From NCBI GenBank assembly GCA_964584805.1, contig CAZPAY010000013.1, positions 1 to 62,413 of the forward strand: a stretch of DNA of 62,413 bases, read 5' to 3'. The notes beneath the pieces were generated by a model, which saw only the letters and a program-made list of their open reading frames with translations, was not told the origin of the DNA and did no database searches. Position 1 is the first letter of the stretch. The number at the start of each line of letters is the position of its first letter. The DNA comes from JABHIE01 sp964584805 (GTDB lineage: Bacteria > Planctomycetota > UBA1135). Below are positions 24,121-32,772 of the stretch, piece by piece. The position numbers and the translations under genes are program-made.

Positions 24121-24936
24121 ATGGACCCCCGCATCCTCCTCATTTTTCCGGGTTTTCCCCGCATCGCATTGACCCGACTCGCAGGCCGTGTGGCCCGCCT
24201 ACGCATCCCTCGCTTTTTGCGGCGACGGCTCTGGGCCTGGCTGGGTCGGCGGCTGAGCATTGAGGCCAAAGACATCCCTGGCGATTTGCGGGATTACGCG
24301 AGTTTCCTTGACCTTTTTACGCGGCCACTGGCAGATTACCGCCCCGAAATCCCTTCTGACGAAACCTGGCTCTCCCCCAGCGATGGCCTCATTGTCGAGC
24401 ATGCCAAAATTAGCCCTGAGGGCAGTTGGCTCATTAAGGGCGTGCCCTATTCCACGGCGGAATTGCTTCCCAATGCTGGCGAAGCGACCCACTGGCAGGG
24501 CATCCAAATTTATCTTTCTCCGCGGGATTACCACCGCTATCACGCCCCTTGCGACATGCGTGTCCTTTCCGCGACGGCACTTCCAGGTGATTTACGGCCG
24601 GTTGATCCGAAGTTGATGCGACGCTCTTATCGCATCATGGCGACGAACCGCCGCGTTCTCCTGCACTGCGAAACACTCGACGGCGAGGCCTTTGCCCTGC
24701 TTTATGTGGGCGCACTCAATGTCGGCTTAATGGTTTTCAACTTTGACGAAACACTGGGGCGTGACTTTTCTGTCAAGACCACGCGCGCCTACGACCCGCC
24801 GCCCGTCCTGAAGCGTGGCCAAGAAATGGGTCGTTTCGAGTTTGGCAGCACCATTCTTTTCTTCCTCTCCGGCGACAAGAAATTACTCGTGCCGTGCCAG
24901 AAAGCTTGCCGCGTTCGTGAGTCCTTGTTTTCATGA
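24121..24936 (+). CDS. psd: phosphatidylserine decarboxylase proenzyme
   Basis: Converts phosphatidylserine to phosphatidylethanolamine. The 271-residue protein has LFTRPLADYRP, LSPSDGLIVEH (family sPaDG), IKGVPYSTAELL, the signature YLSPRDYHRYHAP, and near the C-terminus the self-cleavage site FGST in place of LGST, whose serine becomes the pyruvoyl group. The protein is processed into beta and alpha chains at that serine. The stop overlaps the start of the transporter gene (ATGA). Confidence 0.93.
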   Translation: MDPRILLIFPGFPRIALTRLAGRVARLRIPRFLRRRLWAWLGRRLSIEAKDIPGDLRDYASFLDLFTRPLADYRPEIPSDETWLSPSDGLIVEHAKISPEGSWLIKGVPYSTAELLPNAGEATHWQGIQIYLSPRDYHRYHAPCDMRVLSATALPGDLRPVDPKLMRRSYRIMATNRRVLLHCETLDGEAFALLYVGALNVGLMVFNFDETLGRDFSVKTTRAYDPPPVLKRGQEMGRFEFGSTILFFLSGDKKLLVPCQKACRVRESLFS

Positions 24937-26126
24937 GCGACTTGCCCAAAGCGCAACGCCCATTCAACAACTTATTGCTCACGCAATTCCTTACGGTTGT
25001 TAACGACAACATCTTTAAACAAGTCGTCTTGCTCTTAGCCGTCGCACTTGCGACTCATTTTCAGCCCCTGGCGGCACTTTTGTTTTCAGCTCCTTTCCTG
25101 CTCTTTGCCGTGCTTGCGGGAGATTGTGCAGATCGATGGCCAAAATCCACCGTGGTCTTCTACGCCAAATGGGCAGAAGTCATCGTCATGATTTGCGCTG
25201 CCGCAGCCCTCGCAAGTGGCCACCCCCTCTTGCTGGGGCTTACTCTTTTTGCGATGGGAACTCAATCGGCATTCTTAGGGCCAGCGAAATACGGCCTACT
25301 CCCCGAATTAGTAAATGAAGCCGAACTCGCCCGTGCCAACGCAAAGATGCAAGCCACTGTCGTTGCAGGTATCGTGCTCGGCACGGGCGCGGCCGGCTAC
25401 ATCAAGACCGGACTTTCCAGTGAGCTTTACCTCCTCGGATTCCTCCTAGCGGCAATCGCTCTGCTTGGTGTTTTTTTTGCTCGGCGCATCGGCCCCACTC
25501 CCGCCGCCACGCCGCAACGCGCGCTTCACTTCGACCCCCTCCGGCGTTTCTACCTAGGCATGAAACGCGCTGGCGAAACTCCAGGATTACGCCCGGCCAT
25601 GGTGGCGCATTCCATTTACTGGCTGGGCGGCAGCCTACTCCTGCTCTCCTGGAATGAACTTCCCAAAGTTTTGGATATTTCCGAAGGGAACTGGTCGGCC
25701 GCACTCGGCTCACTTTCCATCTTCTTGGCCGCTGGCGCGATCTTAGCAGGGCGTAAACTTCAAACAGGCATTCGACCCAAACAAGTCCAAATTGGCGCTC
25801 TCGGGATGGCAGTCGGTTTCGGCGCGATTGCCTTTATTCCATCACTTCCATGGCTCATCTGGGTATCTGCGGCAATGGCATCCCTATTCTCCGGGATGTA
25901 TCTTGTACCGCTTCGCACACGGGTTCAAGCCCTAGCTCCAGTCAAATCGCGTGGCGCGACTCTGGGCACGAGTCAAATGCTCGACTTCCTCGGAATCAGC
26001 CTAGCCAGTGGGTTGCGGCCACTCCTACAAAGCTTGCTTCCTGGGCCCTACCCCGTTTTTATTTTTATCGGCCTTCTGTTTTTAGGCGCGGGTCTTTGGT
26101 TCCCCAAACGGCTCCAGCGAGCCTAG
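24933..26126 (+). CDS. MFS transporter, lysophospholipid transporter LplT-like
   Basis: A 397-residue major-facilitator protein with about 11-12 membrane helices. The start LTQFLTVVNDNIFKQ and the loop QSAFLGPAKYGLLPEL match the LplT family (NDNLFK, AFFGPAKYG), which flips lyso-phosphatidylethanolamine into the cell for re-acylation. Overlap with psd by four bases supports a joint role in PE homeostasis. The usual partner acyltransferase (Aas) is not in the window, so substrate remains inferred. Confidence 0.82.
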   Translation: MSDLPKAQRPFNNLLLTQFLTVVNDNIFKQVVLLLAVALATHFQPLAALLFSAPFLLFAVLAGDCADRWPKSTVVFYAKWAEVIVMICAAAALASGHPLLLGLTLFAMGTQSAFLGPAKYGLLPELVNEAELARANAKMQATVVAGIVLGTGAAGYIKTGLSSELYLLGFLLAAIALLGVFFARRIGPTPAATPQRALHFDPLRRFYLGMKRAGETPGLRPAMVAHSIYWLGGSLLLLSWNELPKVLDISEGNWSAALGSLSIFLAAGAILAGRKLQTGIRPKQVQIGALGMAVGFGAIAFIPSLPWLIWVSAAMASLFSGMYLVPLRTRVQALAPVKSRGATLGTSQMLDFLGISLASGLRPLLQSLLPGPYPVFIFIGLLFLGAGLWFPKRLQRA

Positions 26127-26152
26127 GCTTGGCGTCAAGCTTATTATTTTTT
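26124..26152 (+). terminator. intrinsic terminator after the LplT-like gene
   Basis: Stem of 8 bp (26124-26131 with 26136-26143, one G-U pair), loop GCGT, then a T-rich run TTATTTTTT. The tail overlaps the stop codon of the convergent kinase gene. Confidence 0.65.
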
Positions 26153-28246
26153 GGCCCAATTCAAGACAACGCGTAAAGGGGTAAAGCCATCTTCGGCTTT
26201 CCCCTTGATTCGCCCCGACAACACACGGCGACTCGGGTGCCAGGAAGCAAAAGCTAAACCGTCAAGCTTGAGTTCACCCCCACTCCATTCCAAGCGGTGA
26301 GTCGCGCCTTCGACCAGAGTAAATCGGTAGCTACCTGATCGCCCCACTTCAACAAGCCCGCCAGAAAATTGTGTCGTCCCGGAGATGTAGACATCATCAA
26401 GCCAAGTGACACGAGGCAAAGAATAATAGCCTAGCGGGTTCTTCCATTCGAAAGCCCAACCAGACAGACGCCAATCACTTAAAGCAGGTGGAGCCTTCAT
26501 GCGCCACTCTTTGGCCCAATCCGTTTTCATGGCTGAGCCTTTGAAAACAAATTGGATGGAATTCTCCACCCATTCGACTTCAGCACGAGGAAATTCTGCA
26601 CGAAGCCCATTCACAAAAAGAATTTGAGCCTGCTCCTCGGGGGAAAATACGGGCTCAGTCTCTCTCTCGCCATCACCTTCGGGTACCTTTGGTTCGACCG
26701 TGCCAACGATTTCAGGCTCGTCCTCTACAGGCAGCTCTGTTGGCTCTGGCGCGAGCACCGCCGACTCGTTCTGAGCAAGGCCGCCTGGAACGGCGCGCGC
26801 GGCGGCAAGCTCTTCCGCGCGCTTGCGCTCTCGCAACAATTTCTTTTTCTTTAACAATGCTTCCTGCAACGGATATCGACCATTCACCGTTTCCCACTCG
26901 CCGATCAGAATTCCTTCTTTTTTCCACATGGCTAAAACGCTGGCCTCCCATTCATCCGGAAGAGCACAGGGCGAATTCGCCAGAGCCACATTCAAGCTCT
27001 CACTCATTTGAAGGATGGCCGCTTGAAAGCAGCGAGCCTGTGCGGCATCAAGAATAAGCGTGTTTTCAGCAACCCATTGGTCTCTTTGCTCTACCCAATC
27101 GAGTTCTTCTGTGAGGATTTCCAGCTTCGACATTTCATGCAAAATCAAACGGGCCTTTCCGAAATCGTCCTTGACCATGACTTGCTGAAATCGGTCTGCC
27201 AAAACAGAAGCAGCATCTAAATCGAGAAATTGCTCTTCAATGGGAGCGGACGAGCTCACAGGGACATCAGGCATTTCCAACGCAGGCGGTTCATCAAGTG
27301 CACTTCCACGAAAGATTGCCCACCAGCCAATGGCACCAACAAAAGCCACTCCTCCGCTCAGAGCAAGAAAGATTCGCATACGGCGACGGCGTCGGCGGCG
27401 ATGCAACAAGAGCGGCTTATCCCCAAGAAGCACACGCCCCAAGTCGAGGGCAAAGTCACCCGCGCGTGCGTAGCGCGACTCTGGATCTTTGGAAAGCGCA
27501 CATGCAAGGACTTGGCGAATGGGCAAAGGCACTTCCTCAGGCAACGGCGGAGGCTCTTCATGCAAAACGCGATGGATGACTTCCCCGACACCCTTTCCTA
27601 AAAACGGCGGGCGGCCCGAAAGGGCGTGATAGAGCGTTGCAGCGAGGGAATAGACATCGGCCTCCGGCCCCACTTCGGACGGGTCGCGTGCCTGTTCAGG
27701 GCTCATGTAGGCCGGCGAGCCTAGCGCCACGCCTTGGCGCGTGAGGGTGGCGTCGTCATCCATGCGCACCAAACCAAGGTCCGCCAAAACAGCCCCGCGA
27801 GTAGGGTGAATCAAAATATTATGAGGCTTCACATCGCGATGAATCGCCTGATTTCGGTGCAGGCGTTCTAAGGCGCGAGCGACCTGAACTCCATAGCGAA
27901 CGGCCTGCTCCCAGCCCAATGGTGATTCAGTAAGTAACTCTCGCAATGTAGGCCCGTCAATGAACTCCAGGAGCAACGCCGGATGCCCATTGACATCCAG
28001 AGTGCCATATGAACGGACCAAATTGTCATGCTCAATCGTATTGAGCAGTCTCGCTTCTCGATGCCAGCGCTCAAGGATGCGGGGGTCATGCGCAGCCACC
28101 CCATGCAACAATTTCAACGCACAGGGGACGCCATCTTTTTCTACAAGCAAGACCTCTGAAAAAGCCGTCCGTCCCAGTGTGCGAACCAAGAGAACCCCCT
28201 CGGGCAAACTTTCTTGGTCAATCGAATCAAAAGAAAAGGGTGGCAT
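26144..28246 (-). CDS. membrane-anchored serine/threonine protein kinase
   Basis: A Hanks-type kinase of 700 residues. Kinase domain about 18-275: ATP lysine in CALKLL (K45), catalytic loop IHRDVKPHN (D138), the Mg site as DLG (D156, normally DFG) and activation-segment GSPAYMSPEQ. The glycine loop is degenerate (LGRTAFS instead of GxGxxG). A basic run at 282-290 leads into one membrane helix (about 290-310). The outer part (310-700) has a Glu/Ala-rich helix-forming middle and a beta-rich end of unknown fold. It sits four bases after the FHA-sigma54 activator gene, suggesting that the activator's FHA domain reads phosphothreonine made by this kinase; that link is inference. Confidence 0.88.
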   Translation of the reverse strand: MPPFSFDSIDQESLPEGVLLVRTLGRTAFSEVLLVEKDGVPCALKLLHGVAAHDPRILERWHREARLLNTIEHDNLVRSYGTLDVNGHPALLLEFIDGPTLRELLTESPLGWEQAVRYGVQVARALERLHRNQAIHRDVKPHNILIHPTRGAVLADLGLVRMDDDATLTRQGVALGSPAYMSPEQARDPSEVGPEADVYSLAATLYHALSGRPPFLGKGVGEVIHRVLHEEPPPLPEEVPLPIRQVLACALSKDPESRYARAGDFALDLGRVLLGDKPLLLHRRRRRRRMRIFLALSGGVAFVGAIGWWAIFRGSALDEPPALEMPDVPVSSSAPIEEQFLDLDAASVLADRFQQVMVKDDFGKARLILHEMSKLEILTEELDWVEQRDQWVAENTLILDAAQARCFQAAILQMSESLNVALANSPCALPDEWEASVLAMWKKEGILIGEWETVNGRYPLQEALLKKKKLLRERKRAEELAAARAVPGGLAQNESAVLAPEPTELPVEDEPEIVGTVEPKVPEGDGERETEPVFSPEEQAQILFVNGLRAEFPRAEVEWVENSIQFVFKGSAMKTDWAKEWRMKAPPALSDWRLSGWAFEWKNPLGYYSLPRVTWLDDVYISGTTQFSGGLVEVGRSGSYRFTLVEGATHRLEWSGGELKLDGLAFASWHPSRRVLSGRIKGKAEDGFTPLRVVLNWAKK

Positions 28247-28250
28247 TGGT

Positions 28251-30182
28251 TTATAAATCTAAATCGTATTTCTCCAGTTTACGCAACAAAGCAAAGCGAG
28301 TAATCCCAAGACACTTGCCGGCCTGAGCGCGGTTGCCACCGGTCTCTTCGAGAGCTTCGATTATTAATCGACGCTCCAGCTGTTCAACTAGATATGGAAG
28401 ATTTCCATCAGCTAGAGTAACCGCCAGAGCTATCTCACCAAGCGAGTCACTTTTTTCAGGCTCCCCTGAACCGCCTACACGGGTCTCAAGCTCTTCTTGG
28501 ATTTCTGGAGACAACTCGGCAAGGCTCACCTCGCCCTCTCCCAACAAAGTCAATCGGCGCATTTCATTGCGTAACTCTCTCACATTTCCAGGCCAAGCAT
28601 ATGCTTCAAATGCGTGCAAAACCGCTTCGGGCAGATGTCGGCGACCTCGGCCTTGCGAAGCTGCTTCCTGTAGGAGGAAGTGCTCAGCAAGCAAACGAAC
28701 ATCTCCTTCGCGCGACTGGAGTGGAGGTAAATCGAGATTCAAAACATTCAAGCGAAAGAACAAATCCTCTCGGAAGCGGCCATCTTTGACGCGTTGGCGC
28801 AAATCAATGTTACAGGCGGCAACGACCCGGACATCAACTTCGCGGACTTCATCGTCACCCACGCGACGAATTTCGCCCTCTTGCAATACACGCAACAAAC
28901 GAGATTGCATGGCCTCGCTCATCTCGCTCACTTCATCTAAGAAAAGTGTGCCTCCCGAGGCCTCTTCAAAACGGCCCGCTCGATTGCGTGTTGCTCCTGT
29001 GAATGCACCCTTTACATGACCGAACAACTCCGACTCAAGAAGGGTATCCGGGAGAGCGCCACAATTTTCGACAATGAATGGAGACCCCGACCTTGGCCCG
29101 TGAGTGTGTAAAGCTCTCGCCACCAATTCTTTGCCCGTACCAGATCGACCCTCGATTAAAACGGGAAGGGAGCTCTCGAGCATTCTTTCCATGGAGGAGT
29201 GCAAATCCTGCATCACCTGCGAAGTGCCAATGAGTCCGTAAAAACCCTGCCCTGCGATGGTCTCTAGAACTGAATTTTCATCGGGCTTTTCCTCGCGCCG
29301 GCCAAGGCTTTTTTGCGCCGTGGCCAAACGACGCCGCATTAAACGCAATCGCTTCCGTTCGCGGGCAGCACCTAAATGGGCAGCGGCCAAGCCCGACAGG
29401 GCGCGTAAAAGTGAAACATCGGTTTGGTGAAATGCGGCCGGTGCGAGGCGGTGGTCAACCATGAGCAAGCCCAGCACTTCCCCATCGAAAGTAAGGGGGA
29501 GCAAAATAACCGACCGAAGACCTAGGTCCGTGATACTGGCGGAGCCAGCAAATTCACCATCTGAGCTTGCGTCTTCAAGCAACATCGGCTTACCCGTAGC
29601 CACAGCTCGCTCAAGAAGAGTTTGAGATATTTTTCGGTCAGGGCTGGCGACCGGCTCATCGGCAAAATTGCAACCCACCGCATGAGAAATTTCACCATCT
29701 TCTAGCAAAAAAACAAAGCCGCGCTCAGCTTGCACCAATTTGACGGCTGCCCGTGCAGCGACATTCGCCATTTCTTCGAGGCGTGTCGATTCCTCCATGG
29801 CCTGCACGGCAATCGCCACACGCCGTACCTTGTCATCTTGAGGGTCATAATCAGCTTGAGCGGTTGTCTCGGCAGCGCTTAGTTTGTCGCCAAGAGTCAT
29901 CAAACCAATCTTGGACGAGCCGACCGAAAACATATCGCCTGGCCCCAATTTTTCGCGGCGAATAAGCTCACCGCGCAGCCAAGTGCCGTTGGCAGAGTTG
30001 AGGTCTTCCACCCAAACTTGGTTGGATTCAAGCGTGATTCTGCAATGCTCGCGAGAAGCTAACGGGTCTTCAAGATGGATATCACACTCAAGCCCACGCC
30101 CCACCAAAACAGAAGCCTGATCAAATTTCATAAGCCGATTCCCTGAAGGAAGCTCGACCAAAATTTCTAAGACATTTTTCAT
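28251..30182 (-). CDS. sigma54-dependent transcriptional activator, FHA-GAF-AAA+-HTH
   Basis: A 643-residue regulator. FHA domain about 5-100 with VGRGLECDI, SREHCRI and NSANGTWL, which binds phosphothreonine peptides. GAF domain about 125-275, which senses small ligands. AAA+ domain about 310-560 with Walker A GRSGTGKE (345-352), the sigma54-contact loop GAFTGA (392-397) and Walker B GGTLFLDE (410-417). C-terminal Fis-type helix-turn-helix (about 615-640). I chose ATG 30182; the upstream GTG at 30248 would overlap ettA. A TATCCT box lies 8 bases upstream. It is co-transcribed with a kinase and diverges from ettA by 52 bases. Target genes are unknown. Confidence 0.88.
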   Translation of the reverse strand: MKNVLEILVELPSGNRLMKFDQASVLVGRGLECDIHLEDPLASREHCRITLESNQVWVEDLNSANGTWLRGELIRREKLGPGDMFSVGSSKIGLMTLGDKLSAAETTAQADYDPQDDKVRRVAIAVQAMEESTRLEEMANVAARAAVKLVQAERGFVFLLEDGEISHAVGCNFADEPVASPDRKISQTLLERAVATGKPMLLEDASSDGEFAGSASITDLGLRSVILLPLTFDGEVLGLLMVDHRLAPAAFHQTDVSLLRALSGLAAAHLGAARERKRLRLMRRRLATAQKSLGRREEKPDENSVLETIAGQGFYGLIGTSQVMQDLHSSMERMLESSLPVLIEGRSGTGKELVARALHTHGPRSGSPFIVENCGALPDTLLESELFGHVKGAFTGATRNRAGRFEEASGGTLFLDEVSEMSEAMQSRLLRVLQEGEIRRVGDDEVREVDVRVVAACNIDLRQRVKDGRFREDLFFRLNVLNLDLPPLQSREGDVRLLAEHFLLQEAASQGRGRRHLPEAVLHAFEAYAWPGNVRELRNEMRRLTLLGEGEVSLAELSPEIQEELETRVGGSGEPEKSDSLGEIALAVTLADGNLPYLVEQLERRLIIEALEETGGNRAQAGKCLGITRFALLRKLEKYDLDL

Positions 30183-30190
30183 CCTTACTA

Positions 30191-30223
30191 AGGATACCTC
30201 CCCGCGAGACAGAGTGGTAGAAT
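30191..30223. promoter_or_regulatory. divergent -10 boxes between the sigma54 activator and ettA
   Basis: On minus TATCCT (30191-30196) is 8 bases before the activator ATG; on plus TAGAAT (30218-30223) is 11 bases before the ettA ATG. Both messages would be leaderless or nearly so. No good -35 is visible. Confidence 0.4.
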
Positions 30224-30234
30224 CTGCGGCTGTC

Positions 30235-31920
30235 ATGGCCGAAAACACAAATGAATTTGCCTTGCAAGTGGTTGGAGTAGATAAGTTCTACGACCGCACG
30301 CAAATCCTCCGCAATGTCACGCTTTCCTTCTTTTCTGGGGCAAAGATTGGCGTCATTGGGGCGAACGGCTCGGGCAAGACAACATTGCTGCGCATTCTTG
30401 CCGGCGCCGACCTTGAGTTTGAAGGCACGCGCATTCAGCTCAAAGATTCAACTTTGGGTTATGTTCCTCAAGAGCCAACTCTTAATCCTAACCAGACTGT
30501 AAAAGAATGCCTCGCTGAGGCCGTGGATCATGTCCATAAAATACTGGATCGCTACAACGAGATTTGCGGTTTAATGGGCGAGGCTGAGGGCGCGAAACTC
30601 GAAAAGTTATCCGAGGAATTCGAGCACTTGCAGATGGAAATCGACATGCACAATATGTGGGAAGTCGATCGCTTGCTTGAAATTGCTGCTGACGCCCTTG
30701 AGCTGCCCCCCATGGATCGACTCTGTGGCGTTTTGTCAGGTGGTGAGGCGCGTCGTGTTGCTTTGTGCAAGACGCTCATCGAAAAGCCTGACATTTTGTT
30801 GCTCGACGAGCCGACCAACCACCTCGATGCCAACACGACAGCTTGGCTTGAGCACCACCTCGCTGAATACGGCGGGCTGGTGATTGTGATTACGCACGAC
30901 CGCTACTTCCTCGACAATGTAGTCGACTGGATGCTTGAGGTCGACCGCGGTGTTTGCACGCCCTACAAAGGCCACTATTCCGACTATCTTGAGATCAAAG
31001 AAAAAGAGCTCGAAAAGAGCGAAAAGGGTCAAGAGAAGCGTCGCAAGCGCCTCAAGAGTGAGCTCGAATGGGTGCGCCAAAACGCAAGTGCGCGCGGCAA
31101 GAAAAACAAGGCGCGGATGAATCGCTATGAGCAGTTGGTTGATGAGCAGCAATCTCTGCGGCCTGACCGCATTGACTTGGTGATTCCGATTGCTGAGCGG
31201 CTGGGTAATAAAGTGCTCAACATCAAAAAGCTAAACAAGGCCTATGGCGATCAAGTGCTCATCAAAGACTTATCCTTTGAAATGCTGCCAGGCGCGATTG
31301 TGGGCATCATCGGACCCAACGGTACGGGGAAGACGACTTTAATGAAAATCGTGGCGGGTCTCGAAACGCATGACAGCGGCACCTTTGAGCTTGGATCGAC
31401 TGTTGATATTTGTTTTGTCGACCAGCGGCGTGCTGAGTTGAGCGAAGACAAAACGGTCTTCGAAGAAATATCCGGTGGCCTTGAATTCTTGCCATTTGGT
31501 GCGGGTGAAATTCAATCTCGCGCTTATGTCAGCCGATTCAATTTTCGCGGCTCTGACCAGGAAAAAATTGTCGGCAACTTATCCGGTGGGCAGCGTAACC
31601 GTGTTCAGTTGGCCAAAATGCTTCGAGTGGGAGGCAACCTCATCATCCTTGATGAGCCCACCAACGATTTGGATTTACCCACGACCCGAGTACTCGAAGA
31701 AGCCATCGAGCATTACGCCGGTTGCATGTTTGTCGTCAGCCACGACCGCTATTTCCTTGACCGGATTTGTACGCACATCCTTGCCTTCGAAGGCGACGGC
31801 GACATTGAGTTCTTCTTCGGAAACTATTCCGAATACATTGGCTGGCTCACTGAGCGGCGTGATGCCGCGGGTAAAGGACCAGAGTCAAAGGCTGCGAAAT
31901 ATCGCAAGTTGTCGCTTTAG
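30235..31920 (+). CDS. ettA: energy-dependent translational throttle protein EttA (ABC-F)
   Basis: A soluble 561-residue ABC-F ATPase that binds the ribosomal E site and gates the first elongation step according to ATP/ADP. Two ATPase domains: Walker A GANGSGKTTLL and GPNGTGKTTLM, signatures LSGGEARRVAL and LSGGQRNRVQL, Walker B LLLDEPTNHLD and IILDEPTNDLD. The Lys/Arg-rich linker between them and near full-length match to the EttA pattern (YNEIC, ASARGKKNKARMNRYEQL) separate it from Uup and drug-resistance ABC-Fs. I chose ATG 30235 over the upstream GTG at 30214. Confidence 0.92.
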   Translation: MAENTNEFALQVVGVDKFYDRTQILRNVTLSFFSGAKIGVIGANGSGKTTLLRILAGADLEFEGTRIQLKDSTLGYVPQEPTLNPNQTVKECLAEAVDHVHKILDRYNEICGLMGEAEGAKLEKLSEEFEHLQMEIDMHNMWEVDRLLEIAADALELPPMDRLCGVLSGGEARRVALCKTLIEKPDILLLDEPTNHLDANTTAWLEHHLAEYGGLVIVITHDRYFLDNVVDWMLEVDRGVCTPYKGHYSDYLEIKEKELEKSEKGQEKRRKRLKSELEWVRQNASARGKKNKARMNRYEQLVDEQQSLRPDRIDLVIPIAERLGNKVLNIKKLNKAYGDQVLIKDLSFEMLPGAIVGIIGPNGTGKTTLMKIVAGLETHDSGTFELGSTVDICFVDQRRAELSEDKTVFEEISGGLEFLPFGAGEIQSRAYVSRFNFRGSDQEKIVGNLSGGQRNRVQLAKMLRVGGNLIILDEPTNDLDLPTTRVLEEAIEHYAGCMFVVSHDRYFLDRICTHILAFEGDGDIEFFFGNYSEYIGWLTERRDAAGKGPESKAAKYRKLSL

Positions 31921-31950
31921 AGCGGCGGTGCGTTTCGCTGACAAACCAAC

Positions 31951-32736
31951 CTAGCGACCCTGAAACGACGGTTTGCGCTTTTCGGCAAATGCGGCGAGCG
32001 CTTCGATGCGGTCGCTCGTCGGGATGGTGCGTGCATGGCAAGCTTTTTCATGCACGAGTGCTTCGGCTACAGGTAAATCCATGCCACCATCAATGGCTGC
32101 TTTAGCGGCTTGCAAAGCAAGGGGCCCATTGGCGAGCAAGCGCAAGGTGAATGCCTCGGCGGCATCAAGTAAGGCATCCGCAGGTGCCGTCTCGTGGACA
32201 AGGCCAATCTGCAAGGCCTCATCTGCCGCGACACGGCGTGCCGTCAAAATAAGCTCTTTCGCCCGTGCTGTGCCGACCAACCGCGGCAAGCGCACGGTCC
32301 CGCCCGCACCCGGGATGATGGCCAAACTGGTTTCCGTCAAACCGATACTGGACGCAGCATTCAAAATGCGCAAATCGCAAGCAAGCGCCAACTCAAGCCC
32401 CCCACCGAATGCACCGCCATTCATGGCGGCCAGGACTGGCTGAGGCATTGCGGCGATTTCGTCCATCAAATCACGCAGGCTCTGGACTGTGGCAGCGACC
32501 TCGTCTTGCGACATTTTGCGCCGCTCTTTCAAATCTGCGCCGGCGCAAAAAACGCGCTCGCCCGCACCTGCGATGACAACCACCCAAATCTTTTCATCCT
32601 TTGATAGCTCAGCCAGGTGAGCGCGCAAATCAGCAACCAAAGCACGGGAAAGCGAATTTGCGGCCTGAGGGCGATTCAAAGTGAGCCAAGCAGCCGCACC
32701 GCGGCGCTCGATTAAGACAGGGGCAGAATCAATCAT
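31951..32736 (-). CDS. enoyl-CoA hydratase family protein, probable methylglutaconyl-CoA hydratase (LiuC/AUH)
   Basis: A crotonase-fold enzyme of 261 residues. The oxyanion-hole segments FCAGADLKER and GGAFGGGLELALACD are clear. Over its length it closely follows the human AUH pattern (LKER-KMS, ETSLAIIPGAGGTVRLPR, AKELI, TIPTSDR, EKRKPSFQGR), which points to 3-methylglutaconyl-CoA hydratase in leucine breakdown rather than a generic hydratase. The HMG-CoA lyase gene 1.1 kb away would catalyse the next step. On minus TACAAT (32743-32748) lies 6 bases before the ATG. Confidence 0.8.
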   Translation of the reverse strand: MIDSAPVLIERRGAAAWLTLNRPQAANSLSRALVADLRAHLAELSKDEKIWVVVIAGAGERVFCAGADLKERRKMSQDEVAATVQSLRDLMDEIAAMPQPVLAAMNGGAFGGGLELALACDLRILNAASSIGLTETSLAIIPGAGGTVRLPRLVGTARAKELILTARRVAADEALQIGLVHETAPADALLDAAEAFTLRLLANGPLALQAAKAAIDGGMDLPVAEALVHEKACHARTIPTSDRIEALAAFAEKRKPSFQGR

Positions 32737-32742
32737 GCCGGA

Positions 32743-32765
32743 ATTGTAGACGAATGCGCTAGGCT
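32743..32765. promoter_or_regulatory. divergent -10 boxes in the 36-base gap
   Basis: TACAAT on minus (32743-32748, 6 bases before ATG 32736) and TAGGCT on plus (32760-32765, 7 bases before ATG 32773). Two leaderless starts from one tiny gap; no -35 is evident. Confidence 0.4.
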
Positions 32766-32772
32766 AGCGCCC

